Assembly: GCA_045561055.1 (NCBI GenBank)
Contig: JBJKYL010000019.1
Location: 186,001-250,000, forward strand
DNA length: 64,000 nt
Direction: 5' to 3'
Source of the DNA: SMWC01 sp045561055
GTDB lineage: Bacteria; Pseudomonadota; Gammaproteobacteria; Steroidobacterales; Rariloculaceae
The notes beneath the pieces are model-generated. The model ran no database searches. It was given only the letters and a program-made list of their open reading frames with translations, and was not told where the DNA came from. A program made the position numbers and the translations under genes. Shown piece after piece: positions 1-7,445 of the stretch. The first letter of the stretch is position 1. Each line of letters starts with the position of its first letter.

Positions 1-169
1 ACATAACCAACTGGTATGACAGGAAAAAACGCTACGGTTATAGCGAGCAGGCGTAGTGCGGTTGGGCGCTTAAAGTTTCGCTGAATTCGATTGGCTCGCA
101 TATGATTATTATAGAGATGGTCGCATATTTAAGACTTAGTCGCGGCGAGCTATTTTAAAAATACTATGC

Positions 170-205
170 AAAAAAAACCCCGCGATAACACGGGGTTTCT
201 TGTTT
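170..205 (-). terminator. Rho-independent terminator of the cold-shock gene
   Basis: An inverted repeat AAACCCCG / CGGGGTTT (about 175-198, loop CGATAACA region) lies just past the stop of the cold-shock gene. Read on the minus strand it is followed by a run of T (A at 170-177 on the plus strand). GC-rich stem plus U-tract is the standard intrinsic terminator layout. Confidence 0.85.
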
Positions 206-223
206 TTCAGCGTAGTTCGATCT

Positions 224-430
224 CTACTCAGGAAGCGTGACCTTTGTCGCCTGTGGGCCTTTTTGGCTCATTTCTGTTTCCATGTTGACAACTTGATCTT
301 CATGCAACGTATCTAAACCGCTCGCTTCTACTGCGGAGATATGAACAAAGACGTCCTTTCCACCATCCTCAGGAGATACAAAGCCGAAGCCTTTAGTTTT
401 ATTGAACCACTTAACGGTACCTGTAATCAT
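224..430 (-). CDS. Cold-shock protein, CspA family
   Basis: A 68-residue single cold-shock domain, the usual length for the family. RNP1 is seen as KGFGFVS (about residues 13-19) and RNP2 as VFVHIS (about 27-32), the aromatic surface that binds single-stranded nucleic acid. Known members act as RNA chaperones or transcription antiterminators in the cytoplasm. A GAGG Shine-Dalgarno lies just upstream of the ATG. The gene is monocistronic: its own promoter and about 160-nt leader lie at 431-627 and a terminator follows the stop. Which Csp paralogue (cold-induced or constitutive) cannot be decided, although the long leader favours post-transcriptional control. Confidence 0.95.
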   Translation of the reverse strand: MITGTVKWFNKTKGFGFVSPEDGGKDVFVHISAVEASGLDTLHEDQVVNMETEMSQKGPQATKVTLPE

Positions 431-593
431 CTAATTAACCTCTAAATAAATTAAACACTCACGTTCAATTGCAAAAATGGAAAGGCGATATACAGGAGAT
501 ACCGTAGCAAACTTCTGAAACGGCTAACTAATCGTGCAATAAGAACTTCTATAGGTACTATCCTCTTTTTTCATAGTATGAGGATCGTACTTA
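431..593 (-). promoter_or_regulatory. Long 5' leader of the cold-shock mRNA with a 5' stem-loop
   Basis: From the inferred start near 593 to the ATG at 430 the leader is about 163 nt, close to the roughly 160-nt leader known for E. coli cspA. An imperfect 11-bp inverted repeat (GTACTATCCTC at 555-565, GAGGATCGTAC at 580-590, one mismatch, 14-nt spacer) would form a hairpin at the very 5' end of the transcript. Temperature-dependent folding is inference by analogy with cspA. This accounts for most of the gene-free stretch 431-764; nothing else is seen in it. Confidence 0.5.
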
Positions 594-599
594 ATCCCT

Positions 600-627
600 A
601 ATATAGCCCTGATTCGCTGATTTGCAA
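600..627 (-). promoter_or_regulatory. Sigma70-type promoter of the cold-shock gene
   Basis: On the minus strand, TTGCAA (622-627) and TATATT (600-605) are separated by 16 nt, close to the -35 and -10 consensus. Transcription would begin near 593. Position relative to the leader hairpin and the cold-shock gene supports the call, but no start site is measured. Confidence 0.5.
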
Positions 628-764
628 GGTTTTTAGATGTTAATTAACAATCATATCGACAGTTGGCTGCGGTATTTCTTTGCCAAGATTTGTGTCGATA
701 GGGCGTGCGTGAGAAAGTCGACGTTGCCTTAATTAAGGTTCCGGTATTATTTATTAAGATGTAT

Positions 765-3620
765 TCAGTCAGACATCAACTCGCTTTCGTATGTTTGAGG
801 TTTTTCCTGTAGCTCAATTCTGAGAGCTTCCCGTTGTATTGCCTCGTTAAAAAAAAAGCTCGGCAGAGGCTCATTTACATTGCCTGTGAGCGCCAAAGGA
901 ATCGGATTACCGATCAATCTATCCATTGTTTCGCAACCGGGAATACCAGAACTTTCCGTCAGTATAGCGCTGAGATCGTAGTTAATATCTCGAGTAGTTA
1001 GGTCTGTCTGTCCACGGCCTGTGAATTCTATGAATTTTGCGGTGGCGTGAAGGTCGCCCGTTCGCGCGATACCATCCGTTACAATTGCGCTGCCGCGTAG
1101 TAGCTGGAAAGCAGTGAAATCAACTTCCGTCTCGACAGGTCGGGGTAACCGACTAGCAGTATTGAAGGAATCACACATTGAATAGCCGAGGTTTATGTTC
1201 AACAGTGTGCCGCTACGAATAGCAAAATTTACGCGTCCGGTTGTTGTTTCAAACACATCGTTGATTTCGATGCCGATGCCACTTAGCGATAGGTCAAAAT
1301 TACCTGTACCGTTGAGAGCTGATGCGCCATAAAGTGCGACTAGTAATGGGTCAAGCTGCAGTTCTTCTGCGGAGCCTTCTAGGGATAATCGAGGCACTCC
1401 CGCGCGTGCGTCGAGTTCGATAGTACCGTCCAGATTCCCTCCAGCAAGCATTGCTTTCGCTAACTCTATTGCACCGACGCCCTCGTCAATAGCTAGAAAC
1501 GTTGATACATCTGAAAGCTGTATGCCCGCAAGCCTAAGGTTACCCGCCGTTATTTCTCCGTTCATTTTAAAGTTATGCATAGCTTCGGTTGGCAGTTCGA
1601 TCGGACGGTTGTTCAAGGCTGGGGTTCCGCCATCTATATTCATCGGTAGTGGTAGGTAACGATCGACGTTGATAGTGTCGATCGCCAGGCTGAAGTCATA
1701 TTCTGGGTTACTAAATTCCTGGATGGTTAGGTCACCCGTAACGACGCTACCGTCTAGTTCCAATCGCATGTCCTCAAAGATCCCGCGGTTATTTGTCACA
1801 TCTAATCGTGTGTCGATAGCGACGCTGTTGAACACCGTAGAGTCCGCTGTTACTGGCGCCGATTTGTCGAAGCGACGGAGCAGTTCTTTTGGGTTGAAGT
1901 TCTGAATTTGTATGGAGCCAGTTATTTGCGGCGATCCGGTTAGAAATTGGCTAGCCGTCAAATTGCCGGTTCCGTTGAGTCCGAGTGCCTGCGTATCAAA
2001 CACCTTGAGCTGAAGCTCATCCGTCACAGTGTCATAAGCGAAATCGGTACTGATTCGCAGCTCACCAAGTTGATTCGGTGTCATGCCAAGATCTAGTAGT
2101 TCCGGAAAGATTTTAGCGATAATTTCTGGGGCAATGTTTGACGTGCTTAAGGATCCTTCGGAGCGACGTTCAACATGGTAATAATCAAACGTTCCGCTGA
2201 CCGTGGCTTCTGGAATCTCAGCGTGAATTTCTTGTATGGATGTTTGTCGTCGTTCGCTATCGGTATTGAACTTTGCCGCGAATGCAAGGTTATCTACGTC
2301 GCTATAGTCGATATCGGTGAGCATTGTGGCCGGCAGAAGATTTAATGCTGCGCGTGGATCGAATGCAGGCATCACGATGTAACCTGCTGTGTTGCCATTC
2401 GCGTATGCGCTGAGTGCACCGGAAATCTGCCCATTCAAAGCGGATGCTGTTACATCTGATAGTAGGACTTCACGGCTTACTGGGCGAACTACAAATGTCG
2501 CTGACATGTCGAAATCGCCTAGCACGGTCATATCGACATCGGTCAATGGAAAATCTAAGAGGTTGAACGCAGCAGCGAGTGACTCATCCTCAATGCGAAG
2601 CGAGCCAGTGAGTTCTGGAGCTTCCATCATGCTGCTGCCACTAATTTCCCAGTTTGCGAGGACGCCATTACTATTAGTCGTTAAACCGGTGATTTGAACG
2701 GTTTCTGTAGTCAGATTCAGGAGACCGTTACTAGCTGTCACACCGAGATGTATTTCGGCCGGCCCCAACGGTGAATTTCTTAGTTCTGTTTCGAGTTGCG
2801 ATTCTGAGAATGCGATTATCTGTTCGTTTGTAGATACGCTGAGCGTAGTTCGTAAGCTTCCGACGAGCCTTTCTTCGTGAAGGCCGTCTTCCACACGATA
2901 GCCAAGTTGGAGATCATCTAAGTGGTAAAGGGAGTTAGCCGGGTTGATTAATGCCGTTCCGGTAGTTGTGATGGTCGCCGTGAATTGAGGCTCAACGCTG
3001 ACGAGTCGGAAACTAAGATCTGTTCTGATGGGCTGACCGATAAGGATTGTCCCTGTTTCGATCGAGAGTTCGGATACGATATAACGCACTTGCGTGTCAT
3101 TCTCACGCCAGAAAATCAGGCTGTCACGAACCTCTATCCCTTCAACGTTGATATTTTTCAAGCTGCTACTATCAGCCGTTGTGGGGGGGGTGTTTGTTGT
3201 TGCGGCTTGATTTGAACTTGCCAGTAGGTCCTCCCAGTTACTACGACCCGCGGCGTCACGGCTCAGGTTAAGGAGTAAGCCATCGATTTCGAGGTTACCG
3301 AGTTCAACTCTAGCCAGCAGGAGAGGTAGGATTTTTACACGCAAAATGGCGCGCTCGGCTGTAGCAAACGGATCGTTTCTGAGGCCGTCAGTATTGCCGA
3401 GTCGAAGGCCGCTAGCCTCTATCCCAAGTGAGGGGAAGAATGTTAGCGTTAGGTCGTCCTCAATACTGAAATCACGGCCCACTCGCGACTCTACCCAATC
3501 GGCTAGGTACTCTTTATATTCGTTTGGATCAAACAGCCAGCCGATGAAGACAGCAGCAGTTACAGTTAATAAGATCAGGCAAGCTGCGGCGAGGCTAAAA
3601 ATCTTTAAAAAAATCTTCAT
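765..3620 (-). CDS. AsmA family inner-membrane-anchored periplasmic protein
   Basis: A 951-residue protein with one N-terminal membrane segment (about residues 4-28) and a long beta-rich body expected in the periplasm. The region right after the anchor (about 32-80) carries the AsmA N-terminal pattern, with SRVGRDF and the following LTLTFFPSLGIEASGL stretch. The C-terminus (about 880-930) resembles the conserved AsmA end with a DYDL-like strand and GNPIPLALTGN. AsmA-like proteins are related to bridge-type lipid transporters such as TamB and YhdP, and are linked to outer-membrane lipid homeostasis. It is longer than E. coli AsmA (about 617 residues), so it may be another family member. It is divergent from the amidase, with a 140-bp shared upstream region. 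Confidence 0.85.
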   Translation of the reverse strand: MKIFLKIFSLAAACLILLTVTAAVFIGWLFDPNEYKEYLADWVESRVGRDFSIEDDLTLTFFPSLGIEASGLRLGNTDGLRNDPFATAERAILRVKILPLLLARVELGNLEIDGLLLNLSRDAAGRSNWEDLLASSNQAATTNTPPTTADSSSLKNINVEGIEVRDSLIFWRENDTQVRYIVSELSIETGTILIGQPIRTDLSFRLVSVEPQFTATITTTGTALINPANSLYHLDDLQLGYRVEDGLHEERLVGSLRTTLSVSTNEQIIAFSESQLETELRNSPLGPAEIHLGVTASNGLLNLTTETVQITGLTTNSNGVLANWEISGSSMMEAPELTGSLRIEDESLAAAFNLLDFPLTDVDMTVLGDFDMSATFVVRPVSREVLLSDVTASALNGQISGALSAYANGNTAGYIVMPAFDPRAALNLLPATMLTDIDYSDVDNLAFAAKFNTDSERRQTSIQEIHAEIPEATVSGTFDYYHVERRSEGSLSTSNIAPEIIAKIFPELLDLGMTPNQLGELRISTDFAYDTVTDELQLKVFDTQALGLNGTGNLTASQFLTGSPQITGSIQIQNFNPKELLRRFDKSAPVTADSTVFNSVAIDTRLDVTNNRGIFEDMRLELDGSVVTGDLTIQEFSNPEYDFSLAIDTINVDRYLPLPMNIDGGTPALNNRPIELPTEAMHNFKMNGEITAGNLRLAGIQLSDVSTFLAIDEGVGAIELAKAMLAGGNLDGTIELDARAGVPRLSLEGSAEELQLDPLLVALYGASALNGTGNFDLSLSGIGIEINDVFETTTGRVNFAIRSGTLLNINLGYSMCDSFNTASRLPRPVETEVDFTAFQLLRGSAIVTDGIARTGDLHATAKFIEFTGRGQTDLTTRDINYDLSAILTESSGIPGCETMDRLIGNPIPLALTGNVNEPLPSFFFNEAIQREALRIELQEKPQTYESELMSD

Positions 3621-3764
3621 CTATCTAGTTGGCGAGTGTTTCTTTCCTGTCTCTAGTTTGGCAGATACTAGATCTGTTTAGATTGCTCGGTTAGTGCATC
3701 ATGATCATGCTATAACAGTTAGACTGCAACCATGATTGATAATTTATTATGAGATCCGTTGCAG

Positions 3765-4448
3765 ATGACAATGAAAAGGCTTGAATTTTCAACGATTGAA
3801 GAAGTCGGAGCGCTTCTTCGATCTGCTGAGCTATCGTCAGTTGCAGTGACGACTTTAATGCTCGAAAGAATAAAACGCCTCGACAGTCGTCTTAATGCAT
3901 TTATTACGGTTCTTACGGATCAGGCGTTAGAGCAGGCACAACGCGCGGACTCAGAGCTAGCCTCAGGTTACGATCGTGGGCCGTTGCATGGAATACCAAT
4001 CGCGATAAAGGATTTGATTGCTACAGAAGGAGTACTGACGACGGGTGGGAGCAAGTATTATGAGGCGTGGATACCGGATTACGATGCGGCCGCTGTCTCA
4101 AGTTTATCGGCGGCCGGGGCCGTGATACTGGGTAAGACCGGATTGCATGAACTTGCGTTCGGTTCCACGTCGATTAACCCATACTACGGTGCCATTTCCA
4201 ATCCTTGGATGTTAGATCACCATCCAGGAGGGTCCAGTGGTGGCTCGGCCGTTGCCGTCGCGGTAGGTATGGCCTATGCGGCGCTCGGCACGGATACGGG
4301 TTGCTCTGTCAGGCAGCCAGCCCAGTGTTGCGGGATAGTAGGTTATAAACCGACCTTCGGCTTGGTCAGCAAGGAAGGGGTGTTGCCGTTAGTTCCATCG
4401 ATGGACCATGTCGGGGGGGGGGGGGGGGGGGGGTTCATTGGCTCGTAG
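3765..4448 (+). CDS. Amidase signature family enzyme, N-terminal part (frameshifted)
   Basis: This fragment carries the whole catalytic core of an amidase signature hydrolase (GatA-like fold). Counting from the upstream TTG at 3759, Lys84 lies in PIAIKDL, the cis-Ser in GGSSGGS (about 159) and the nucleophile Ser183 in DTGCSVR. The usual motif is DTGGS, so one Gly is Cys here. The frame then enters a run of 21 G (4413-4433), encodes seven Gly and stops at 4448. The rest of the protein continues in the next frame from about 4435. Joined, the two parts give about 470 residues, the normal family length. I prefer the ATG at 3765 to the TTG at 3759. Substrate unknown; no gatB or gatC nearby, so it is probably a catabolic amidase rather than the tRNA amidotransferase. 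Confidence 0.8.
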   Translation: MTMKRLEFSTIEEVGALLRSAELSSVAVTTLMLERIKRLDSRLNAFITVLTDQALEQAQRADSELASGYDRGPLHGIPIAIKDLIATEGVLTTGGSKYYEAWIPDYDAAAVSSLSAAGAVILGKTGLHELAFGSTSINPYYGAISNPWMLDHHPGGSSGGSAVAVAVGMAYAALGTDTGCSVRQPAQCCGIVGYKPTFGLVSKEGVLPLVPSMDHVGGGGGGGFIGS

Positions 4449-5175
4449 TGTTCGTGATGTTGCGCTTGTGCTGCACGCCATCCAGGGGACGGGTGCTGAT
4501 GATCCCGATTTGATTTCGCGCGATGCGAGCAGTTATTCGGCACAGGTCCAGTGGCCGCTCGACGGTGCAACCGTAGGGGTGCCACGGCAATTTTTTTTCA
4601 GCGGTGGGGATCCGGAGGTCGTTGGTCTCGTCGATTGTGCCCTGATGACTTTTGAAAAACTCGGTGCGAAGTTGGTTGACATTGACATTCCAGATATCGA
4701 GAGCGCCTATAAGGCAGCAGATGTAACGTTCTCCGAGATAGAGCAAGTTTACGGCGAGGCGCTCGTGGATAATCCCGGCGCCTTCAGTGAGCCATTCCGG
4801 CGTCGCTTCGCCGGTGTTACGAGATGTTCTGTTGAGGATTACGCAGTAGCTCAGGAATTTCGCGAGAAATTTCGCATGACGGTTGGTGATGTTCTAAGTC
4901 GGTGCGATATTCTCGCGATGCCGACGTCGACGGTTTCAGCCGCGCCGATTGCCGGTCAGCCTGGTGGTCATGATGTCGAGCGTCGCAAGAACTGCTGCAT
5001 TTTCAATTTCACAGGGCATCCGGCGATTTCTATACCCTGTGGTATCACGGCGGCTGGACTGCCGGTCGGTATGATGTTGGCGGGACCTATGTCTGAAGAC
5101 GCAACGGTATTACGCTTTGCGCATTTGTTCGAAGAAAATACATCCTGGCATCTACAGCACCCTGATCTCGACTGA
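4408..5175 (+). CDS. Amidase signature family enzyme, C-terminal part (frameshifted)
   Basis: This is the continuation of the preceding amidase in the +1 frame. Family similarity begins at SLARSVRDV (from 4435), directly after the G run, and continues through the usual C-terminal half, with a DILAMPTS segment, an FNFTGHPAISIPCG segment and a GLPVGMML segment that are typical of amidases. The ATG at 4408 and the Gly run are unlikely to be a true start, because this part alone has no catalytic Lys or Ser. It should be read with 3765-4448 as one gene. Downstream (73 bp) lies a secreted cupin on the same strand. Confidence 0.75.
   Translation: MSGGGGGGGSLARSVRDVALVLHAIQGTGADDPDLISRDASSYSAQVQWPLDGATVGVPRQFFFSGGDPEVVGLVDCALMTFEKLGAKLVDIDIPDIESAYKAADVTFSEIEQVYGEALVDNPGAFSEPFRRRFAGVTRCSVEDYAVAQEFREKFRMTVGDVLSRCDILAMPTSTVSAAPIAGQPGGHDVERRKNCCIFNFTGHPAISIPCGITAAGLPVGMMLAGPMSEDATVLRFAHLFEENTSWHLQHPDLD
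4413..4433 (+). repeat. Run of 21 G inside the amidase gene
   Basis: Twenty-one uninterrupted G residues sit exactly where family members read HVG followed by a short (P)LARSVRD-type segment. Removing one G (or adding two) restores a single open frame. The next longest G runs noticed are 9 (9365-9373) and 8 (3183-3190). It is either a slippage-prone tract or a sequencing/assembly artefact. Confidence 0.95.
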
Positions 5176-5248
5176 GCGGTAGCTGTACTGCACTTCGTCG
5201 GCGCTAGCTCCTATACTTAGCATTCTACTATCGAGAACAGGAAGAAAA

Positions 5249-5650
5249 ATGTCCAGAACATGGCTAACCGGTAGTGTTTTAATCGCTTTGATTTTTTCTG
5301 TTGTGTGTACCGCTCAGGTTGTCGCGCCCGAAGGCCGTCTTGAGAGCTGGGATGAGATAGAGACATGGGATATATATGAGGGTATTCGCGTTCTCGTAGT
5401 CCCGGGAGACACAGTTACGTTCATGCGTATCGAACTTGATGCGGGCGCGAAGACCCCAAATCATAATCATGCCGATGAGCAGTTTATTTATCTCCAGACA
5501 GGTATGGCGCGCGGCTATGTTGGTACGATCGAGTATCTCCTTGAGCCCGGCGACATCATCGTAATTCCGTCGTGGGTGCAGCACGGTTTCGAGGCACTAG
5601 AGGATACAGTCTGGTTTGAGGTTCATGGCCCCGGGTTTGGTCCTGGGTGA
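5249..5650 (+). CDS. Secreted cupin-domain protein
   Basis: A 133-residue single-domain cupin. An N-terminal signal peptide ends near AQVVAPEG (about residues 22-30). Cupin motif 1 is visible as NHNHADEQ (about 70-77) and motif 2 as PGDIIVIPSWVQH (about 107-119), giving the His/His/Glu/His metal-site pattern. Such small cupins bind a metal and may be enzymes or sensors; no specific reaction can be assigned. A good GGAAG-like ribosome site precedes the ATG. The stop overlaps the next start, so it is translated with the following lipoprotein gene, possibly after the amidase. Confidence 0.8.
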   Translation: MSRTWLTGSVLIALIFSVVCTAQVVAPEGRLESWDEIETWDIYEGIRVLVVPGDTVTFMRIELDAGAKTPNHNHADEQFIYLQTGMARGYVGTIEYLLEPGDIIVIPSWVQHGFEALEDTVWFEVHGPGFGPG

Positions 5651-6930
5651 TGATTGTAGCCCCGTTATGCACGTCGGGTAGTTGTCTCAGGAGCGGCTAT
5701 ACGCTGGTGCCATGGCGGATAGTAACGCTCATCAGTGCTGTGCTTTTGATGGCTGGTTGTGAGCGAGCACCTCCGGAACCGCTGACCTTTTATGAAGTTG
5801 CCAATCCGGCGGGTGAAGGTAGCGCCCAGCAGCGACTGAGCGTCGGCGGTGGCGGTGATGTTGTGATGAGCTGGCTTGAGCCCGGGACCGAAGGTCACGC
5901 CCTGAAATACGCGATAATGGTTACGGACGGTTGGTCGGAGTCACAGACGGTTGTGACAGGTGACAATTTATTCGTCAATTGGGCGGACACTCCGTCTGTT
6001 GTGAAAATCTCTGACAATCTATGGGCTGCTCACTGGGGGGTTTATCAGGCTGAGAGTTACTTTGCCTTTAACGCGATTGTTGCGTTGTCGGTGGACGGTT
6101 CGGCTTGGCGTGAGCCATTCCTCCTGCATCAGGATGGTACCGAGTCCGAGCATGGCTTTGTAACGCTGTTTTCCCAAGAGGGTTCTGTTGGTGCGGTCTG
6201 GCTCGATGGCAGGAATTACATAGTCGATGGGGAGTTTCTCTACCAGGATCATAATGGCAACGTTCTCGGTACGGCTCTTCATTATGCTCAGTTCAGTTCT
6301 AGCGGTAACCGGCTCAAATCGTTCGAACTTGACGAGATCGCGTGCGATTGTTGCCTACCAGTCATCGCTCAATCGTCCGATGGTTTTGTGCTTGCCTATC
6401 GCGATCGATCATTGGAGGAGCGGCGCGACATCGTTGTGCGGCGCATGTCCGGCGGCAACTGGCAGGATGCTGTGCTGGTCGGGGCTGATAATTGGATCAT
6501 AGAAGCCTGTCCTATCAATGGTCCCGCTATAGCCGCAGATGGTGATTCGGTTGCCGTTGCCTGGTTCAGTGCCACCAATAACGAACCCTACGTTCGTCTT
6601 GCGCTTTCAGCGGACGCCGGGAAGAGCTTCGGTGAACCTATCGAGATCGATGCGGATGGAAGTTTCGGGCACGTTGATCTTGTGCTGACCGACGAAGGTG
6701 ATGCCATCGTGAGTTGGTTACGAAGCGACGCTGATCGGGTAGCGATCACTCTCCGTAGGATTACGGCTGAGGGTTTGGTTGGTGAGGCGCAGACAGTTGC
6801 TCATATAGATATTGGTCGGCCCGCTGATTTTCCACAGATGGTCAAAGTCGGCCGTCAGCTCGTGTTCGCGTGGTCCGATTTCGACGGTAACGGTAAGGTA
6901 AGGACCGCGGTTGCCGAGATAACACCCTAA
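5647..6930 (+). CDS. Sialidase-like beta-propeller lipoprotein
   Basis: A 427-residue protein beginning in an ATGA overlap with the cupin. A lipobox LLMAGC lies about residues 33-38; an in-frame GTG at 5707 would give a shorter and more typical lipoprotein signal, so the start is uncertain. The mature part has repeated Asp-box-like strands (for example LSADAGKSFGEP, LSVDGSAW), as in BNR/sialidase-type six-bladed propellers. A cysteine cluster CDCC and a later CPINGP stand out and may bind metal or form disulfides. No sialidase catalytic set could be assigned, so enzymatic activity is not claimed. It is likely attached to the periplasmic face of a membrane. Confidence 0.65.
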   Translation: MMIVAPLCTSGSCLRSGYTLVPWRIVTLISAVLLMAGCERAPPEPLTFYEVANPAGEGSAQQRLSVGGGGDVVMSWLEPGTEGHALKYAIMVTDGWSESQTVVTGDNLFVNWADTPSVVKISDNLWAAHWGVYQAESYFAFNAIVALSVDGSAWREPFLLHQDGTESEHGFVTLFSQEGSVGAVWLDGRNYIVDGEFLYQDHNGNVLGTALHYAQFSSSGNRLKSFELDEIACDCCLPVIAQSSDGFVLAYRDRSLEERRDIVVRRMSGGNWQDAVLVGADNWIIEACPINGPAIAADGDSVAVAWFSATNNEPYVRLALSADAGKSFGEPIEIDADGSFGHVDLVLTDEGDAIVSWLRSDADRVAITLRRITAEGLVGEAQTVAHIDIGRPADFPQMVKVGRQLVFAWSDFDGNGKVRTAVAEITP

Positions 6931-7090
6931 CTCATGATTACTCGTTCGAATGCTATAGGAGAGGCCGTTTAGGCCGAATTCTTTCGCGCATTGTTGCCGG
7001 CATTCTAAGATCTCACCATGCGAACGCCTAAGGTTGTTTGGGCGTAGAAATTAGTTACCGTTGCAGGGGCTTATGCTGTTACTCGTTGAG

Positions 7091-7444
7091 TTAACGTTCT
7101 TTAGCTTCTGCGCAGACTATGCAAAGACTAGTGGTTGGATCGAACTTTAGCCGTTCTGGATGAATTGAAGTATCGCATTCCAGACATAGCCCGTAGTCAC
7201 TGTTTTTGATTCTGCATAATGCGGCGGCAATGCGGCGAAGCTGTATCTCTTGACGACGTTTTACCTCCATAGACATTGATTGCGTTTGTAGCGCGTCCAT
7301 ACGCGATAGTCGGCCGACCCGCGCTTGATCGAGTTCAACCGTCTGAGCGGCATCACTAACCGTCGAGCGTAAAGCCTGGAGTTCGTCCTGTAGCGTCAGC
7401 AATTTCCGCTGAAAATAGTCAAGGTCAAGCCCGGTGTTGGTCAT
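7091..7444 (-). CDS. Short DksA/TraR family zinc-finger regulator
   Basis: A 117-residue protein with a helical N-terminus and a C-terminal C4 zinc finger: Cys87-x2-Cys90 and Cys108-x2-Cys111. The preceding helix carries a GRLSRMDALQ-type segment common in short TraR/DksA proteins. Family members bind RNA polymerase through the secondary channel and modulate transcription, in DksA together with ppGpp. It is shorter than E. coli DksA (151 residues) and lacks most of its coiled coil, so it is not named dksA. It starts one base after the typA stop, so the two are probably co-transcribed. Confidence 0.85.
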   Translation of the reverse strand: MTNTGLDLDYFQRKLLTLQDELQALRSTVSDAAQTVELDQARVGRLSRMDALQTQSMSMEVKRRQEIQLRRIAAALCRIKNSDYGLCLECDTSIHPERLKFDPTTSLCIVCAEAKER

Positions 7445-7445
7445 A

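Noticed and set aside
1..223. tRNA, small RNA or gene fragment at the left edge
   Set aside because: No cloverleaf, TTCGA arm or supportable frame was seen; only the cold-shock terminator is convincing.
726..737. CCTTAATTAAGG palindrome downstream of the AsmA gene
   Set aside because: It has no spacer for a loop and no T-tract; a 12-bp A/T-rich palindrome is weak evidence for a terminator or operator.
4343..4746. Minus-strand frames across the poly-G region (poly-Pro products)
   Set aside because: They are shadows created by the C-rich antisense of the G run inside the amidase gene.
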